Source: Nothophaeocryptopus gaeumannii
Taxonomy: Eukaryota > Ascomycota > Dothideomycetes > Mycosphaerellales > Mycosphaerellaceae
Direction: 5' to 3'
Assembly (NCBI GenBank): GCA_031771865.1
Contig: JASISA010000041.1
Span: 1-64,000, forward strand
Length of the DNA stretch: 64,000 nucleotides
Shown here: positions 9,249-19,169 of the stretch, piece by piece
How positions within the stretch are numbered: the first letter of the stretch is position 1
Layout: each line of letters opens with the position of its first letter
Program-made: the position numbers and the translations under genes
The notes under the pieces: generated by a model
The model's input: only the letters and a program-made list of their open reading frames with translations
Databases searched by the model: none
Told to the model about the DNA's origin: nothing

Positions 9249-9276
9249 GTCTGACCTAGTTCCTTATAGGTCAGAC
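9249..9276. repeat. Perfect 10-bp stem hairpin
   Basis: GTCTGACCTA (9249-9258) and TAGGTCAGAC (9267-9276) form a perfect 10-bp stem with an 8-base loop, 10 bases after the stop of the 85-aa ORF. Role unknown. Confidence 0.6.
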
Positions 9277-9340
9277 GCCACGATCCGAGTATCAGACAGC
9301 GAGCCAGACTGCGTGATCAAATGCGCTTTACCGTTCCCCA

Positions 9341-9478
9341 TGTTAAAGGAGCAGTACTGAGCGCACGTGCACACGCTAGTGCAGGAGATCAAAAAGGGTC
9401 TCTAGGCGCAGGTTGTACTTAGACTTCTATAACACACTTACTCTTTCTTGCTGCCACTGCGTTCGACATATTTCAACA
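9341..9478 (+). repeat. Copia 5' LTR
   Basis: A 138-bp direct repeat starting TGTTAAAGGAGCAG and ending CATATTTCAACA. It is identical to 15975-16112 and to the reverse complement of 17026-17163. Confidence 0.97.
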
Positions 9479-9502
9479 GGTTATGAGCCCGGCTCTGCGC
9501 TC
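9479..9502 (+). other. Copia primer-binding site, tRNA-iMet anticodon-arm type
   Basis: The bases directly after the LTR read GGTTATGAGCCCGGCTC. Their reverse complement contains GGGCTCATAACC, the anticodon arm of initiator tRNA-Met (anticodon CAU). Drosophila copia is primed by a 5' half of tRNA-iMet that pairs at this same internal region, so a half-tRNA primer is likely here. The match outside the anticodon arm has some mismatches as judged by eye. Confidence 0.7.
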
Positions 9503-9934
9503 TAATCTATGACCGTGTCGCATATATCCAGTCTTTTATAAGATGCAACACTACGAGACTGCGATAAGAATCTCGATGCCATAGGCGACACGGCCCTGAG
9601 CGATTTCTGCCTTTTCGACGCACTCGAAACCATCACCAATCGAAAGAGCAACATCAATTCTGTGCTCCCTCTATCTAACTCTCTGCCTCGGCTGTTTCCT
9701 GGGAGGGAACCAGAAAAAGGGTCCAGGGATTGCAGATCCTAACAGCTTCAAAATGATGCCCAATCCGACGACCTTTTGCAAGTTTTTGAAAGCATAGCTA
9801 ACCATCTTGTAGCAGGATCCCCAACGACTCCCAAGGCAGCTTGAGGACACCGCCAGCTGAACACTGAACCTCTGAGTCATGTTCTTTGTTGGGCAGCATA
9901 GTCACCTGAAACAACTCTCCATATATATTCGGCG

Positions 9935-10205
9935 CTGAGCAACAACAATCAGAGCGTTCTGGATTAGCCAACAACAGCCAAAGCGAAATGCAGGCGTTGG
10001 GCTACAATGATCGGAGCGTTCCAGATCAGCCAACTATAGCCAAAGCAAAATGCAGATGTTGGGCTACAATGATCGGAGCGTTCCAGATCAGCCAATAACA
10101 GCCAAAGCGAACAGTAGGGCGAGCGGTAGGGCGAGCAAGCTAGGTATCCCTATCTTTGCCGTAACCACAACAGCCAAAGCGAACTGCAGACGCTGAGCAA
10201 CGATG
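9935..10205 (+). repeat. ~62-bp tandem repeats in the Copia leader
   Basis: The motif GGAGCGTTCCAGATCAGCCAA...ACAGCCAAAGCGAA...TTGGGCTACAATGATC recurs about every 62 bp, near 9974, 10037 and 10099. A diverged part-copy lies near 10165. The array lies between the primer site and the gag ATG. Similar leader repeats occur in other LTR elements, but their role here is unknown. Confidence 0.7.
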
Positions 10206-10370
10206 GTTGGAATGTTTTTCTATCTATTATGGCTTCCACCAAAGAAGATACTATCGAGCTGCTCACCGACCCCGAGCAATGGCCTGTTTGGATCAAGAAG
10301 ATCACTAACAAGCTCCTCATCAAGGGATACAATCACGTGTTGCAAGCCAAGCCAACCCGCCAGGTCGGTG

Positions 10371-11750
10371 TCATTACAGGGGTCTTGTTGGTCCGGTAGG
10401 TATGGTAATAAGGCCTCCTACCATACTGACCAAGTTTAGCATGTGATCATACCATCTATACCGTTGGTTACCGACTTATTGTAGGTGAATATAGCCATCT
10501 ATTCGACCTCGTCGTCGCCCTGGTTGTTGTTCACGACATCAGCAATATCCTCATTTATCAGCAGGTCCTCAGCCGTCTTGAAGTCCTCAACTATCTTATC
10601 TTCCTCGTCAAACGCAGCCAGCAGTATGCCCTCTTTATCTTTGTGTTTAGGCTGCGGGGGTCCCCACCAGTCTCGTAGACACATACACGCTTCTCGACGT
10701 CCTTGGCTCGTTGAATCATGTAAAAGAAGGAGTTCCAGCGCGTGGCGTTGTTGAGAACAAGCTGAAGTTGTAGAATTAGCATATGAAGCTCGGAGGTGCC
10801 TTGCGGTATAGAAATCGTCATCGAAAAGAGCGACACTTGATTTGGCTTAGTCGCCGCCAGCGCCGTGTTTAACGCGTGCGGGTTAGCCAACCAAACACTC
10901 TGGACACAGTGGACCGGAGTCCGCTGAGCGCGGGGTGCACGATCCTCAACTTTCGAGCTTCTGAACTTACTTACCTTAAGCACATTGTATTTCGACCATT
11001 TTCCACCCATCTTGATTGCAGCAAACGCCTCCAACCTCTGTGGCGACGACCGAATATAGCGGATGATATTATGGAGCTTTCGATCGTTTGCTGACTGCCG
11101 CTGGACTTCACGACTTTCTCGCCCTTGCTATTAATGCTGTGGTGTTGAGACAGGTGATGTAGAGCGCCTCGAGTTCCATTCAAGACGTTCAACTGCTGAT
11201 GCCGGCCTTCTTTTCGCAGAGATAGCAGTAGTATACCCGCACGTTATCCGAACGCAGCAGCGCTTCGCCAAACTGCCAGGCTGGACTCCATGTCTTTCGA
11301 TCCTCACCAACACCTTGTTGATGCTTCTTGAGGCGCGCATACTCGGTCTTTCTAAGCTCGAAGGTATCCGGATGAGAAGAGGCGCAGTAATTGGGGTTCT
11401 GTTCGCATAAGACGATAGTAGCTTCAGAGCTACCAACACCTAGCCACGACAACACGCTGGGCATGGCGAGATACGACAGTATGAGATATTGGTAAAGAGA
11501 TGGGAAGATTGGATACATTCACGGCGAAAACGCGTCGATTTTTCCCATACGCGTACCGCCCTTGGCGCCGGCGAGTATGCCGACTGGCTGCGCAATGGAT
11601 ACCGAGATAGGAAGTTGGTAACCATGGTTACCGGTAGCATTTACTCACCAGCTACCATATTGACCGGTAAGCATGTGATTGCCCTACTGACTATACTATT
11701 GGTTACCAATAACCAGGTTCTACCATCTATACCGGACCAACAAGACCCCT
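10371..11750 (-). mobile_element. hAT-type DNA transposon inserted in Copia gag
   Basis: The insert has 22-bp perfect terminal inverted repeats starting CAGGGGTCTTGTTGG (10377-10398 and 11730-11751). An 8-bp direct repeat, GGTCGGTG, flanks it at 10363-10370 and 11751-11758. The left side has 6 extra bases between the duplication and the inverted repeat. Reading gag with one duplication copy and without the insert gives a continuous frame, which confirms the borders. Eight-base duplications and CAGGG ends are typical of hAT elements. At 1380 bp it is too short for a full transposase, and its coding part is broken. Confidence 0.85.
10591..11518 (-). pseudogene. hAT transposase remnant
   Basis: Minus-strand pieces in different frames include LVLNNATRWNSFFYMIQRA (near 10720), which matches the conserved TRWNS(T/F)xxM segment of hAT transposases. 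An upstream piece with YYCYLCEKKAG may come from the N-terminal zinc-finger region. The pieces are shifted in frame and joined by non-coding sequence, and most of the catalytic core is missing. The copy cannot be autonomous. Confidence 0.65.
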
Positions 11751-12675
11751 GGTCGGTGATGAGGAAGCTGCATTGGCAAAACGTGTCGACAAGTGGACTG
11801 AAGACCGCATCAAAGCCTATGCTGAGGTTGACAACGTCTGCGGCGACATAGCCAGCAGCAAGCTGGACCTCGCTAAGAAAGACGACAAGACAGTGCAACA
11901 GGCACTCGAAGATCTCAAGACCCATTTCAAGGGCAACACGACTAACATCTACCGTCGTGCAAAGGCAAAGTTGCTCCAGATCAGCATTGCAGATTTCGAC
12001 AACAACCTAGCAAGCTTGGGCAAGAAATTAAGAAGCTGTGGGACGACATCAAGAGACTCAGCTCGACTGGCGACGCTGCATCAGTAAATGAATCCGACCC
12101 AGGAGCCCTTTGTTGTCGACTGTTTTTGATTGCACTTGGCGAATCGTACCAGCCCTTCATTGTGGCCTACTTCCTCCAGCATTCCTTACTGGTGGAAGAG
12201 GGCAAGACAAAAGCCACTTTGGTCGAAGCTATTGCGGCAGCATCAAACTTCAAACCAGTCGGATCGACCGAGGTCTTTTACAACAGTCACCGCAACAACA
12301 ACCCCAACAAAGATAGCTATAGCGGCGACAAGCCTCGATGGCCAGAGTGCCCACATTGCAAGAAGCATCACAATCCAAAGGTCTGCTGGTTCAAGGATCC
12401 ACACAAGGCACCACCGTGGTTTCCAAAGCAAGGCAACAGGAAGCGTCAGCGTGCGGACAGCGAAGAAGATGACCAAGGCATTAGCGTGATGGGCATGGCA
12501 AATCAACAATCGAGTCAACAGCTAAGTAAGCATCACATGCTAATACTTGGCTCAGCAAAGAACGCAGAAGAGGCTCCTTTGGACAAACACGCCCCTTCGC
12601 ACGCCTCATCTGACTGGGCACCAATGCCTAGGTACAACATGGCCGCTGTGACAGACCCACAACCTGTACAACGTA

Positions 12676-13779
12676 TGGATCCTCGACTCAGGCGCAAACG
12701 GCCACCTTATCGGCAGAAAGGATGTGTTTATTGACCTCAAACCTGTCATTGGATCTACCTCGCGTGGCATTGGCGGCACTGAAATTACACCAATCAGTAT
12801 TGGCACCATACAGCTACTTTGCAGGGTTCACGGCGGCAAGACACGCCTGCTTAGGGTTCCTGATGTTCACTACGCTCCAAATGTTGGCGCTAATCTGCTC
12901 TCTCTCGGCAGGCTCTGGGACAGCATTGATGGCATCCGGAAGAAGCCAAGTGGCCTCGCTATTGTCCAGGGCAAATACGAGTTCTCAGCGACATACAAGA
13001 GTGGCCTGCTGGCCCTTGATATCTGACTAGCCGACGATCTCGACGCCTACACCGCCTACAGTACAAAGTCGCGGCTATGGCATGAACGGATGGGCCATTT
13101 GAGCGACGACAGCCTTAACAAGCTGTTTGACATGGTAGATGGCATGCACCACTTCAAGCTGGATGGCGACTGTCGCTGTAAAGGCTGTGTTAAGGGCAGG
13201 ATGAAGTCAAGACCGCACCGGGGTCAGATACGTCAGGGCCACCACACGAACGATGTTATCCACTCAGATATCGCTGGCCCAGTGGATCCTCCAGGCTTCG
13301 ATGGATCACGCTATTTCATCACTGTTTTGGACGGCTATGACCACTGCGCAGAGGTCGTGCCACTACGACAGCGCTCTGAAGGACCTAGCACGCTGATCAA
13401 CTATATGCTCCGTAATGTCCGGCCAGAGCTGCCCTTCCGGCACATTCACTTCGACAGGGCCGGTGAGAACCGATCAAACGAGCTGGCAGCATTTGCCTAC
13501 GACCACGGCATTATCCTTGAATACACGGACACAGAGCAACATCAAGCTAACGGATATGCTGAGGTCCTCAACAACAAACTCGAGGATCGACTAATGCCAA
13601 CAATGCTAACAGCTGGCCTGGATCCGAGATACTGGCCTCAGGTGTTGCAGTTTGGCATTGCCTACCTCCGTGACCGCTCTCCACATGCCCGACTGGACTG
13701 CACGCCGTATGAGAAGCGTACAGGCCTGCGCCAAACCTTGCCAACGTCCGCAAGATTGGCAGTGTTGCTACCATGTTGA
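12676..13779 (+). pseudogene. Copia protease-integrase segment
   Basis: The aspartic protease motif is in VWILDSGANGHLIG at about 12670-12710. It is followed by the usual beta-rich segment ending RLLRVPDVHYAPNVGANLLS. A TGA at 13024-13026 interrupts the frame. The integrase zinc finger (LWHERMGHLS with CRCKGC) and core follow. Catalytic residues are visible in HSDIAGP (Asp), HFDRAGE (Asp) and GYAEVLNNKLED (Glu). The frame is lost again near 13760. Order and motifs are those of Ty1/Copia. Confidence 0.85.
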
Positions 13780-15776
13780 AGCCGTCAGCAAAGCGGAAGC
13801 GGCATGTTGTTGCTCAAGCCAAGACAGAAGACGCACAGTTGCTCGGTTTCAAAAGCAACTCTACTTACATTGTCACGACTGGCTCCACTAGCTGGACGGA
13901 ACGTACGAATCTCGTGTTTAGCGAACAGTGTGGCCCTGCGCCACCTACAAAGAACCTGAGACTGCCGAGTCAGGGGCACGATATCGAGACTCAGACAGTC
14001 TCAGACACAGAGAGCGAGGATACAACAACGCCAGCTCCTCCGGACCCTCCAAGACAACAACAGCGCCGCCTGTATGACTGGCAACCCGTCACGCCTGAAG
14101 AAGAGCAACAACCCCATGACCTTGGCGCAAGACTGGACGAGAGCCATATTATCGAAGGAAAGCGACTACGCAAGACCAAGCAATTCCACATGGTATTCCA
14201 TGCAGTTATGGCATTCAATCTCGCAAACCAGTACGCCGACTGGATCCTCAATGAGCCACGCACTATCGAAGAAGCTCAGGCAAGGTTTGACTGGTCCAAA
14301 TGGAACAAAGCGACTGATGCCGAGTACGAATCATTGCGCAAGAACAAGACTTGGCGACTGAAGAAACGCTCGCTGATTAATGGAAAGATACTCAAAGGGA
14401 AGTGGGTCTTTAAGATCAAACTCAACGCCGATGGATCAATCAGCAAGTACAAGGCCCGCTGGGTAGTACGTGGATTCGAGCAACAAGAGGGCAGTGACTA
14501 CAACGAGGTCTTTGCACCAACCGTGAAGCCTATGAGCTACAAGATTTTGTTTGCTCTATCGGCTGCACGAGGATGGCGAATTGATCAAATGGACGTCAAC
14601 ACAGCTTTCCTTTACGGCAATATTGACGAAGAAGTGTACGTCGAACAACCACACGGCTACGAAGAAGGCGACGACATGGTCTGCTCGCTTCTGAAGGCGT
14701 TATATGGTCTCAAGCAATCACCTCGGATCTGGTACAAGACGCTGTCTGAGTTCCTTGTTTCCATCGGTTTCACTGCGCTGGCTTCCGACTTGGCAGTGTT
14801 TGTCAAGGAGTACCATTGTGGCAGTCTATGTAGACGACTTGCTCGTTATTGGACCGGATGATGCTCAAATCGAGGAAACCAAGGTGCCCTGAGCAGGCGG
14901 TTCAATATGACTGATCTCGGGCCCTGCTACTCTTATCTTGGCATGACAGTAAGGCGTGACTGGAAGAAACGCACCATTTGTCTCGGACAGAGAGCTTACA
15001 TTCAGCGCTTCTTGGAACAGCACGGGTTCTGGAGTGATGGGCGTGTAGGTACAACAGACACGCCTATGATGACTACCAACAAAAATGGAACCTGCACCAG
15101 ACGGCTGCAAGCACCTGATGAACTACGCCAGCGATATCAAAGCGCTGTTGGATCGCTGATGTACGCTATGCTTGGAACGAGGCCAGACATCGCCTACGCA
15201 GTCTCGGTTGTGAGCCGTTTTCAGCAAATCCAACTGAGGAACACTGGACAGCAGTTAAGCGAATTATGCGGTACCTCCGGAGCACGATAGATTACGAGCT
15301 AGTCTTCAACGACCACTTTGGCAAGCTCACTGGGTTCACCGATGCCAGCTGGGGTGACGACGCATCAAAAAGATCAACATCAGGCTATCTGTTCAGTATC
15401 GGCAGTGCCGTGATATCTTGGCAATCAAAGCGTCAGCCAACGGTGGCATTGTCAACCTGTGAAGCCGAGCTTGTCGGACAGACACAAGCGGCTAAGGAAG
15501 CGATATGGCTGCAAGACTTACTCCGAGAGCTTGGGCACGAACAGCTTGGCGCCACTGTGATCTATGGTGACAATGCCGGAGCAGTGGCACTCAGCCGAAA
15601 CCCTCGATATCACAGCCGTACAAAACATATCGGCATTCAGCACGCCTGGCAACGCGAGAAGGTTGACGAGGGGCGTCATTGACGTTCAGTGGATTGAGAC
15701 CAAGAAGCAGACAGCAGATGGTCTAACCAAACCCCTACCAAAGAGGCATTCGCTGGGTTCAGACATTCACTTGGGC
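13773..15776 (+). pseudogene. Copia reverse transcriptase-RNase H segment
   Basis: The RT core begins after a proline-rich linker with WNKATDAEYESL and KGKWVFKIKLNADGSISKYKAR. It includes QMDVNTAFLYGNIDEEVYVEQP and KALYGLKQSPRIW. The catalytic VYVDDLLV is at about 14820-14845, in a shifted frame. Further shifts occur near 14885, 15240 and 15660. RNase H follows with TDASWGDD, ISWQSKRQPTVALSTCEAE, DNAGAVALSRNPRYHSRTKHI and a C-terminal TADGLTKPLPK. All expected motifs are present, but at least four frame changes break the reading frame. Confidence 0.88.
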
Positions 15777-15959
15777 TAAGAAAGGCTACCATGTGATCAG
15801 ACGTTCGAAGCCTACTATTGGCCAGTAGTGGACGCGCAGCAACATCCAAGATGGAAAGGGCAGAAGCGCATGGTCCAGCAGCGGTCAGTTGGGAAAGGAC
15901 GACGGTCGAGGTAAGAGCCTGAGGCAACAAGAGAAGTCATTCATTTACAAGCCGGTATG

Positions 15960-15974
15960 CCGAGCGAGGGGGGA
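15960..15974 (+). other. Copia polypurine tract
   Basis: The purine-rich run CGAGCGAGGGGGGA lies directly upstream of the right LTR, as needed for plus-strand priming. Confidence 0.8.
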
Positions 15975-16112
15975 TGTTAAAGGAGCAGTACTGAGCGCAC
16001 GTGCACACGCTAGTGCAGGAGATCAAAAAGGGTCTCTAGGCGCAGGTTGTACTTAGACTTCTATAACACACTTACTCTTTCTTGCTGCCACTGCGTTCGA
16101 CATATTTCAACA
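15975..16112 (+). repeat. Copia 3' LTR
   Basis: A 138-bp repeat identical by eye to the LTR at 9341-9478. Confidence 0.97.
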
Positions 16113-17025
16113 TCGAGGAACTTCAAGAAAAGAAGCTGCTCCAGAGATAACGGAGAGAGCTTCCTTTATCATCGAGGACCTCCTTGCAGCTTGGCAACCA
16201 CCATGCGGAGTAACTTTGTACGTCGCAAAGTATACGTACTGGCATATTGATAATTAGCGGGTGGGATGGTGTCGAACGCTAGCAGTAAAACCTGTCCTCT
16301 CGGCGCTGGGGCCTGCGCGCGTCAAGCCGAATGGTGATATTGCAAGTGCTGCCGAAAAAGTTGCCTCTTCAAGCCGTCGCGGAGTGGCCTAGCAGCCCAA
16401 ACAGGATATATAAGGCATGTCAGGGGCTCAACCAGGACGCGCCCACTCAACTCTCGTTTCGCGCATCGCACCACCACCTCCTCCACACAGCTATGCTACC
16501 GTTAAGAGGGAAGGGAGATAGAAGCAATGACACAAGGATCGTATTCGCCATGCAGCTATGCAGGTTGCTGCTCTACGAAGCACACTCGGCCCATCTTATT
16601 GCAGTCCACCTTCGGCTCACTATTCGCAGGCGCGTACGTGAGAAGAAACTCCATCCTACTTGCTTGAACAGGGTTGTTGATATTGTCTATGTAGTGTTCA
16701 CTCAGAGTGCTCAGGGTCATTATGCATGAGCTCGCGTGAAACCTGCAGTATTGGAAGTTTGCAGTAGCGTTACTGACTAGGGGCGATGCAGCCCACTGCG
16801 ACAACTGGACCCCAACAGCAGTACCGCTGCTCCATATCCTTGGCGAGGCAGTTCGGCAGACCCAAAATATTTAAAAGCGGCCGCGGCCTTTTTGATGAGC
16901 TTCACCTGAACAATACCATCACTTGCACTCCCTCGACAGTGCGAACAGCCATACGCTATCGACCTGATCGCCCAGCCAAGCTCGTTTGGATACGCTCAGA
17001 GATCCTTCGCTGTAGGTGTCATTGT
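16113..17025. other. Spacer between inverted Copia LTRs
   Basis: A TATA-like GGATATATAAGG lies near 16404. The short ORFs seen (up to 132 aa) match no family I recognise. The region is flanked by a perfect 138-bp inverted repeat. Confidence 0.4.
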
Positions 17026-17163
17026 TGTTGAAATATGTCGAACGCAGTGGCAGCAAGAAAGAGTAAGTGTGTTATAGAAGTCTAAGTACAACCTGCGCCT
17101 AGAGACCCTTTTTGATCTCCTGCACTAGCGTGTGCACGTGCGCTCAGTACTGCTCCTTTAACA
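17026..17163 (-). repeat. Solo Copia LTR, inverted
   Basis: The reverse complement of this 138-bp segment is identical to both LTRs of the Copia element. No internal Copia sequence adjoins it. The 5-bp flanks (ATTGT and GGCGG) do not match, so the target duplication is lost or the copy was moved by rearrangement. Confidence 0.93.
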
Positions 17164-19169
17164 GGCGGCATCGAGCGTAGGTAGGGCTTGTTGATGCAAT
17201 ACGCATCGGTTGTAGACATAGGATCATGCTCTGTGCCTAGAGCGGATGTACTCATGAGCGGTGCCGCATGCCGCTTTCATGGCGCTTCGAGACGGCCAGT
17301 GTGTTCGCGCTGAAGCCGCTGTGTTCAATTGGCGGCATCAGCGAGGATGCTGAGACGGGAAAGCGTGGTTAGATTGACGCGCAGAGTCTACCGATGTTCA
17401 GCCAGTAACGCGATTTTGTAGACATTGTTGCAGCTGATAGAGTTGGGAGCGGTGGTGAAGATGAAGGCGGAACGGAGATGCCTGGAAGCTTGGCGGCAGT
17501 GACTTCATCTCAACTTTCGTCGACAATTCACCAATTTCCTTACATCCTCCACCTCCGCCCTCCCAAACACCACTTACACGCATATCACGTTTTACTCGGT
17601 AGACAGCTATCGCCGCCTGGCCGCGAATGAGCGAACACGGCTCGCGACAAGCCTAGAATGTCCCGCCCTGACTGGCACCATGAAAAGAGTCCGGCAGCAG
17701 CGAGTGCTCCTACGTTTGGTCACAAGAGCGATGTCTACCTTGTAACCTGCAAGATCGGCCTCGGACAGGCTGATGTTGGCCATCTCGCCGCAGATAGCAG
17801 AAGCATGCTTCCATTCAGGGTCCCACATATCTACCAAGGGTGTACTATAAGCCACATGGATTGCCACAATACCCGGTCCTACGAACATCATCCATCTTGG
17901 TCTGCCTCCCATTCACCATGGGCGGAAAGCTCGCTTCCGACGAGGCCGTGGAATTGAGCTCAGGACGATTGCTTGGTCAGTACCACCGCACCTGGACTCT
18001 AAGCTCATGATGCTTGGCGCGACGTCTCCTGGCTTTCGAAGCGCGTCCCAGAACTGGCTCATATTAACACTCTCTTTCTCCTGCCTTCCCAGCAGCTTCT
18101 CCAAATCTCGACTTTGCTCGTTGATGCTGCAGCCCGGTTTCGGCTCATCCCGGTGTTCATTAAGTACTGGTGAAGCAACATAGCGACTCCAACGGAGCGT
18201 AGACACAGTGCGAACTGTGCAACTTATGGTCTGGCTTTGCTCGAGGAGGTTTCGACCAATTGCAGTCCTCGTGGTGGTTCTCTTATGGGAGCACACTTGA
18301 AACAATGCCGCAATGGATTTGAACGATCAGTCCTTACCTTGCTCAGCTTCGGAATGCGACATACCTCATTGAAACCATTAGAACGGGCGATGCATGCATC
18401 ATCATCACCGTCGTCTTATGGCCATGTTGCGGCGATTTCTCTGTTATATCGGTGTCCCAGATGATACTTTCGCTGAAATCGGAATGGGTTTGATGTCAGG
18501 TAGTCGATTTCATGAGTCGTCGAGGTCATAGGATGGATTATGTCCACACGGACTCGCAAGGTGATATAGACAGAAACAGTCAATTCGCCGCTCTACTTAG
18601 AACGTTATGTGAACCTGGACCAGGCTGAAGTCTGCCTGAGACGCTTATTGATAAAGGGATCATGGAGCTTCTGCTGGAGCTTCACTACGCTCACAGCAGC
18701 AGTCCGACTGCCAGGCCGAAGTCTCCCAGGACCGACCGGCGAAGCGGGAATGTCGGCCATTCTTGTACGGGCAACGACTTGTGGGGCTGCGCAGTCCTTG
18801 CTTTCACTCTCATCTCCAAATGCACTGGCAGGCTTTTCATACGGTGTGTTTGCGTCGCGGGTCTATCGAAGAGGATTGCATCTCGCTCTGCAGTCTCCAA
18901 TCTGCTATAGGAACAAGCCCCACGTCTGATGCATATCAGCCATGTGTACAGGTCAGCCCAAGAAAACGTCCGCCAATTAGCTCTCAACTGATCGGAGACT
19001 CATTTCTCCAGAGGAAGTACAGCTTGTTGTCACGAGCAAGGCTTCCAAGAACTTGGCAAGCGGCGCTCGGTCGAACAAGGGCCGACTACACTTGTGGAGT
19101 GCCATTGAAGTAAGAATTCCAAGGCAAGGCTCTTTCCCTTTCTTCGCTCCTTGACAATTGGCCTAGGTC
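17164..19169. other. No supported gene; two-part minus ORF
   Basis: On the minus strand, 18305-17607 reads as one frame of about 232 codons broken by one TGA at 17913-17915. It includes DLEKLLGRQEKESVNMSQFW and FVGPGIVAIHVAYSTPLVDM. A plus-strand frame around 18500-18980 has one internal TGA and one TAG. Neither resembles a family I know. Both may be relics of lost genes, since the adjacent GH43 gene is also decayed. Confidence 0.3.

Larger units (their letters stand above)
10229..12734 (+). pseudogene. Copia gag, split by hAT insertion
   Basis: The gag starts at MASTKEDTIELLTDPEQWPV, typical of Copia gag N-termini (UBN2-like). It runs to 10370 and resumes at 11751 in the same frame across one copy of the target duplication. 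The middle part (VDKWTEDRIKAYAEVDN, then DDKTVQQALEDLKTHF) is open to about 12020, where one frame change occurs in a short A-rich run. The C-terminal part contains a zinc-knuckle-like CPHC...HH...C at about 12350-12390 and a basic RKRQRA stretch. The gene cannot make a full Gag as given. Confidence 0.8.
9341..16112 (+). mobile_element. Copia (Ty1) LTR retrotransposon, ~6.8 kb
   Basis: The two 138-bp LTRs (9341-9478 and 15975-16112) are identical and bounded by TGTT...AACA. A primer-binding site follows the left LTR, and a purine tract (GAGCGAGGGGGGA) precedes the right one. The inside holds gag, protease, integrase, reverse transcriptase and RNase H in the Copia order (INT before RT). The coding part is broken by a hAT-type insertion, one TGA and at least five frame changes. 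Identical LTRs usually mean recent insertion, which conflicts with so many breaks; 138 bp is a small sample, however. No 5-bp target duplication was found (left flank CCCCA, right flank TCGAG), so one end may have recombined. Confidence 0.95.

Noticed and set aside
16113..17025. A Copia copy sharing the 3' LTR with the inverted LTR at 17026
   Set aside because: The LTRs are in opposite orientation and no Copia coding sequence lies between them.
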